DNA of 29,140 nucleotides from positions 1 to 29,140 of IMG/VR virus record IMGVR_UViG_3300042344_000647, one strand, 5' to 3'. Both the position numbers and the translations under genes were made by a program. Positions 28,191 to 29,140 of the stretch are shown here, in pieces (position 1 is the first letter of the stretch; the number at the start of each line of letters is the position of its first letter). The stretch comes from a virus. The notes under the pieces are model-generated. The model made no database searches and was not told where the DNA came from. It saw only the letters and a list, made by a program, of their open reading frames with translations.

Positions 28191-28988
28191 ATGGCCCGCA
28201 TTTTACTGGTCGTCAGTGACCTGCACTGTGGGTCTGAGGTGGGGCTCATGCCCCCGGACACCACCGTCCGCACCGGGAACAAAATCTCCTTTGGCGGGAA
28301 CGTTCACCAGGAGTGGCTGTGGGCGTGCTGGACGGACCTACAGGCGCAGTTTGCCCGGATCCGCGGCAAGGATAAGTACGCCCTACTGCTTAACGGCGAC
28401 CTGACCGAAGGCATCCACCACAAATCCATCGAGAGCCTTACGCAATCCATCGAGGATCACGCCAACATGGCGATCGAGGCCGTGGGCGGTTTGGCTGCCA
28501 AGGCTCACAAGACCTTCGTCACGCTGGGCACGGAGGTGCATACCGGCCTCATCGAGCATTACATCGCCAAAAAGATTGGGGCAGAGGGCAAGGGGGCGAA
28601 AGCCAAGTGGCTTTTCCGTATGGCCGGATGTCTGGTGGATGCCACCCACCATATCGGCGTCACCAGCCGCGCTTACCTAGAGGCGACCAGCCTTTCCATT
28701 ACCATGGGCAACGCCCGCCTCAACAGCATGCGCTGCGGCCAGGAGCCGGCCCGGATCTACCTCCGCGGCCACCGGCACACCGGGGGATGGTTTTCGGACG
28801 GCCAGGGGATGATCGGCGTCACCGGCGGATGGCAGTTTTTGACCCGCTACGGCCGGAAGGTCGTGCCGGACGCCATCCCAAGGCCCAGCGCCATGGTGCT
28901 GGACTGGCGACGTAAGCGGGACGGAGAGCTGCCGGAAGTGACGGAGATCGTGTTTACCCCGGATCAGGATGAAATCGCCACAGTATAA
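28191..28988 (+). CDS. Calcineurin-like metallophosphoesterase
   Basis: A 265-aa enzyme of the two-metal phosphoesterase superfamily. Metal ligand motifs are in order: D10-x-H12 (SDLHCG), GD at 69-70 (LLNGDLTEG), GTEVH at 113-117 in place of the usual GNHE/D, His153-154 (ATHH), and GHRH at 193-196. It could act on nucleic acid ends, cyclic nucleotides or phosphoproteins. Phage members of this type are often annotated as DNA repair exonuclease-like, but the substrate cannot be told here. It overlaps the next gene by 20 bases. Confidence 0.8.
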   Translation: MARILLVVSDLHCGSEVGLMPPDTTVRTGNKISFGGNVHQEWLWACWTDLQAQFARIRGKDKYALLLNGDLTEGIHHKSIESLTQSIEDHANMAIEAVGGLAAKAHKTFVTLGTEVHTGLIEHYIAKKIGAEGKGAKAKWLFRMAGCLVDATHHIGVTSRAYLEATSLSITMGNARLNSMRCGQEPARIYLRGHRHTGGWFSDGQGMIGVTGGWQFLTRYGRKVVPDAIPRPSAMVLDWRRKRDGELPEVTEIVFTPDQDEIATV

Positions 28989-29140
28989 GCCGGAGGACCT
29001 GCAGGCCAGCGCTTGGCGGGCTGCCTTTAAAAAGGTGAACCAAAGCCAAGCGGAGGTAATCCCGCCGGGCTGGCATACGCCGGATGAAATTGCGGAGAAG
29101 CTGGGGTACTGCAAAGAGGTGGCCATGCAGAAGTGCCGTG
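28969..29140 (+). CDS. HTH-like small protein, 3' partial
   Basis: The frame opens at the ATG at 28969 inside the last 20 bases of the phosphoesterase gene and runs off the window after 57 codons. It begins MKSPQYKPEDLQASAWRAAF and contains PPGWHTPDEIAEKLGYCKEVAMQKCR (32-57). The DEIAEKLGY-turn-AMQKCR part resembles a helix-turn-helix of small phage regulators. The end is missing, so the length and function are unknown. Confidence 0.55.
   Translation, partial: MKSPQYKPEDLQASAWRAAFKKVNQSQAEVIPPGWHTPDEIAEKLGYCKEVAMQKCR

Overview
The window looks like the middle of a tailed phage or prophage of the long-tailed, lambda-like type, with GC estimated by eye at about 60%. Every convincing gene lies on the + strand, and the genes are packed with ATGA/GTGA/TGATG overlaps. 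The two Gram-negative-style lipoproteins, one of them an Rz1-like o-spanin nested in an upstream membrane-protein gene, point to a diderm host. The tail protein built from NHL propeller, MBG-like and Big_2-like domains resembles surface proteins common in Verrucomicrobiota (Opitutaceae-like bacteria). I therefore lean to such a host, but this is inference from domain style and not a taxonomic assignment.

Layout. 2-2397: replication, with a toprim/primase-like protein (5' end outside the window) and a P-loop helicase-like ATPase. 2398-2720: the only long gene-free stretch. It and the helicase 3' end hold eleven ACCATG/CATGGT hexamers; ten of them form a dyad-symmetric array centred near 2472.5, directly before the terminase genes. 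2721-9182: packaging and head, with small and large terminase, a gpW-position protein, portal, a 44-aa lipoprotein, prohead protease fused to scaffold (with a probable internal scaffold start), and major capsid protein followed by a hairpin terminator. 9248-12641: an accessory cassette of two glycosyltransferases and an FkbM-type methyltransferase inside the head operon. 12657-19292: head completion and tail genes, including a short tape measure protein and several tail proteins I cannot name. 19319-26333: adhesion and fibre genes, including the NHL propeller protein, with clear composition breaks from recombination. 26337-27819: lysis cassette (XhlA-like protein, two small membrane proteins, o-spanin, M15 endolysin). 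27816-29140: a MazG-like protein, a calcineurin-type phosphoesterase and the start of a helix-turn-helix-like protein.

The genes form a standard replicate, package, build head, build tail, recognise host, lyse programme. Less usual are the symmetric hexamer array, a TTGACA element 13-15 nt before many start codons that mostly lack a Shine-Dalgarno sequence, the virion-located glycan cassette, and the propeller protein. No tRNA, CRISPR array, insertion sequence, integrase or lysogeny repressor was seen in this window.
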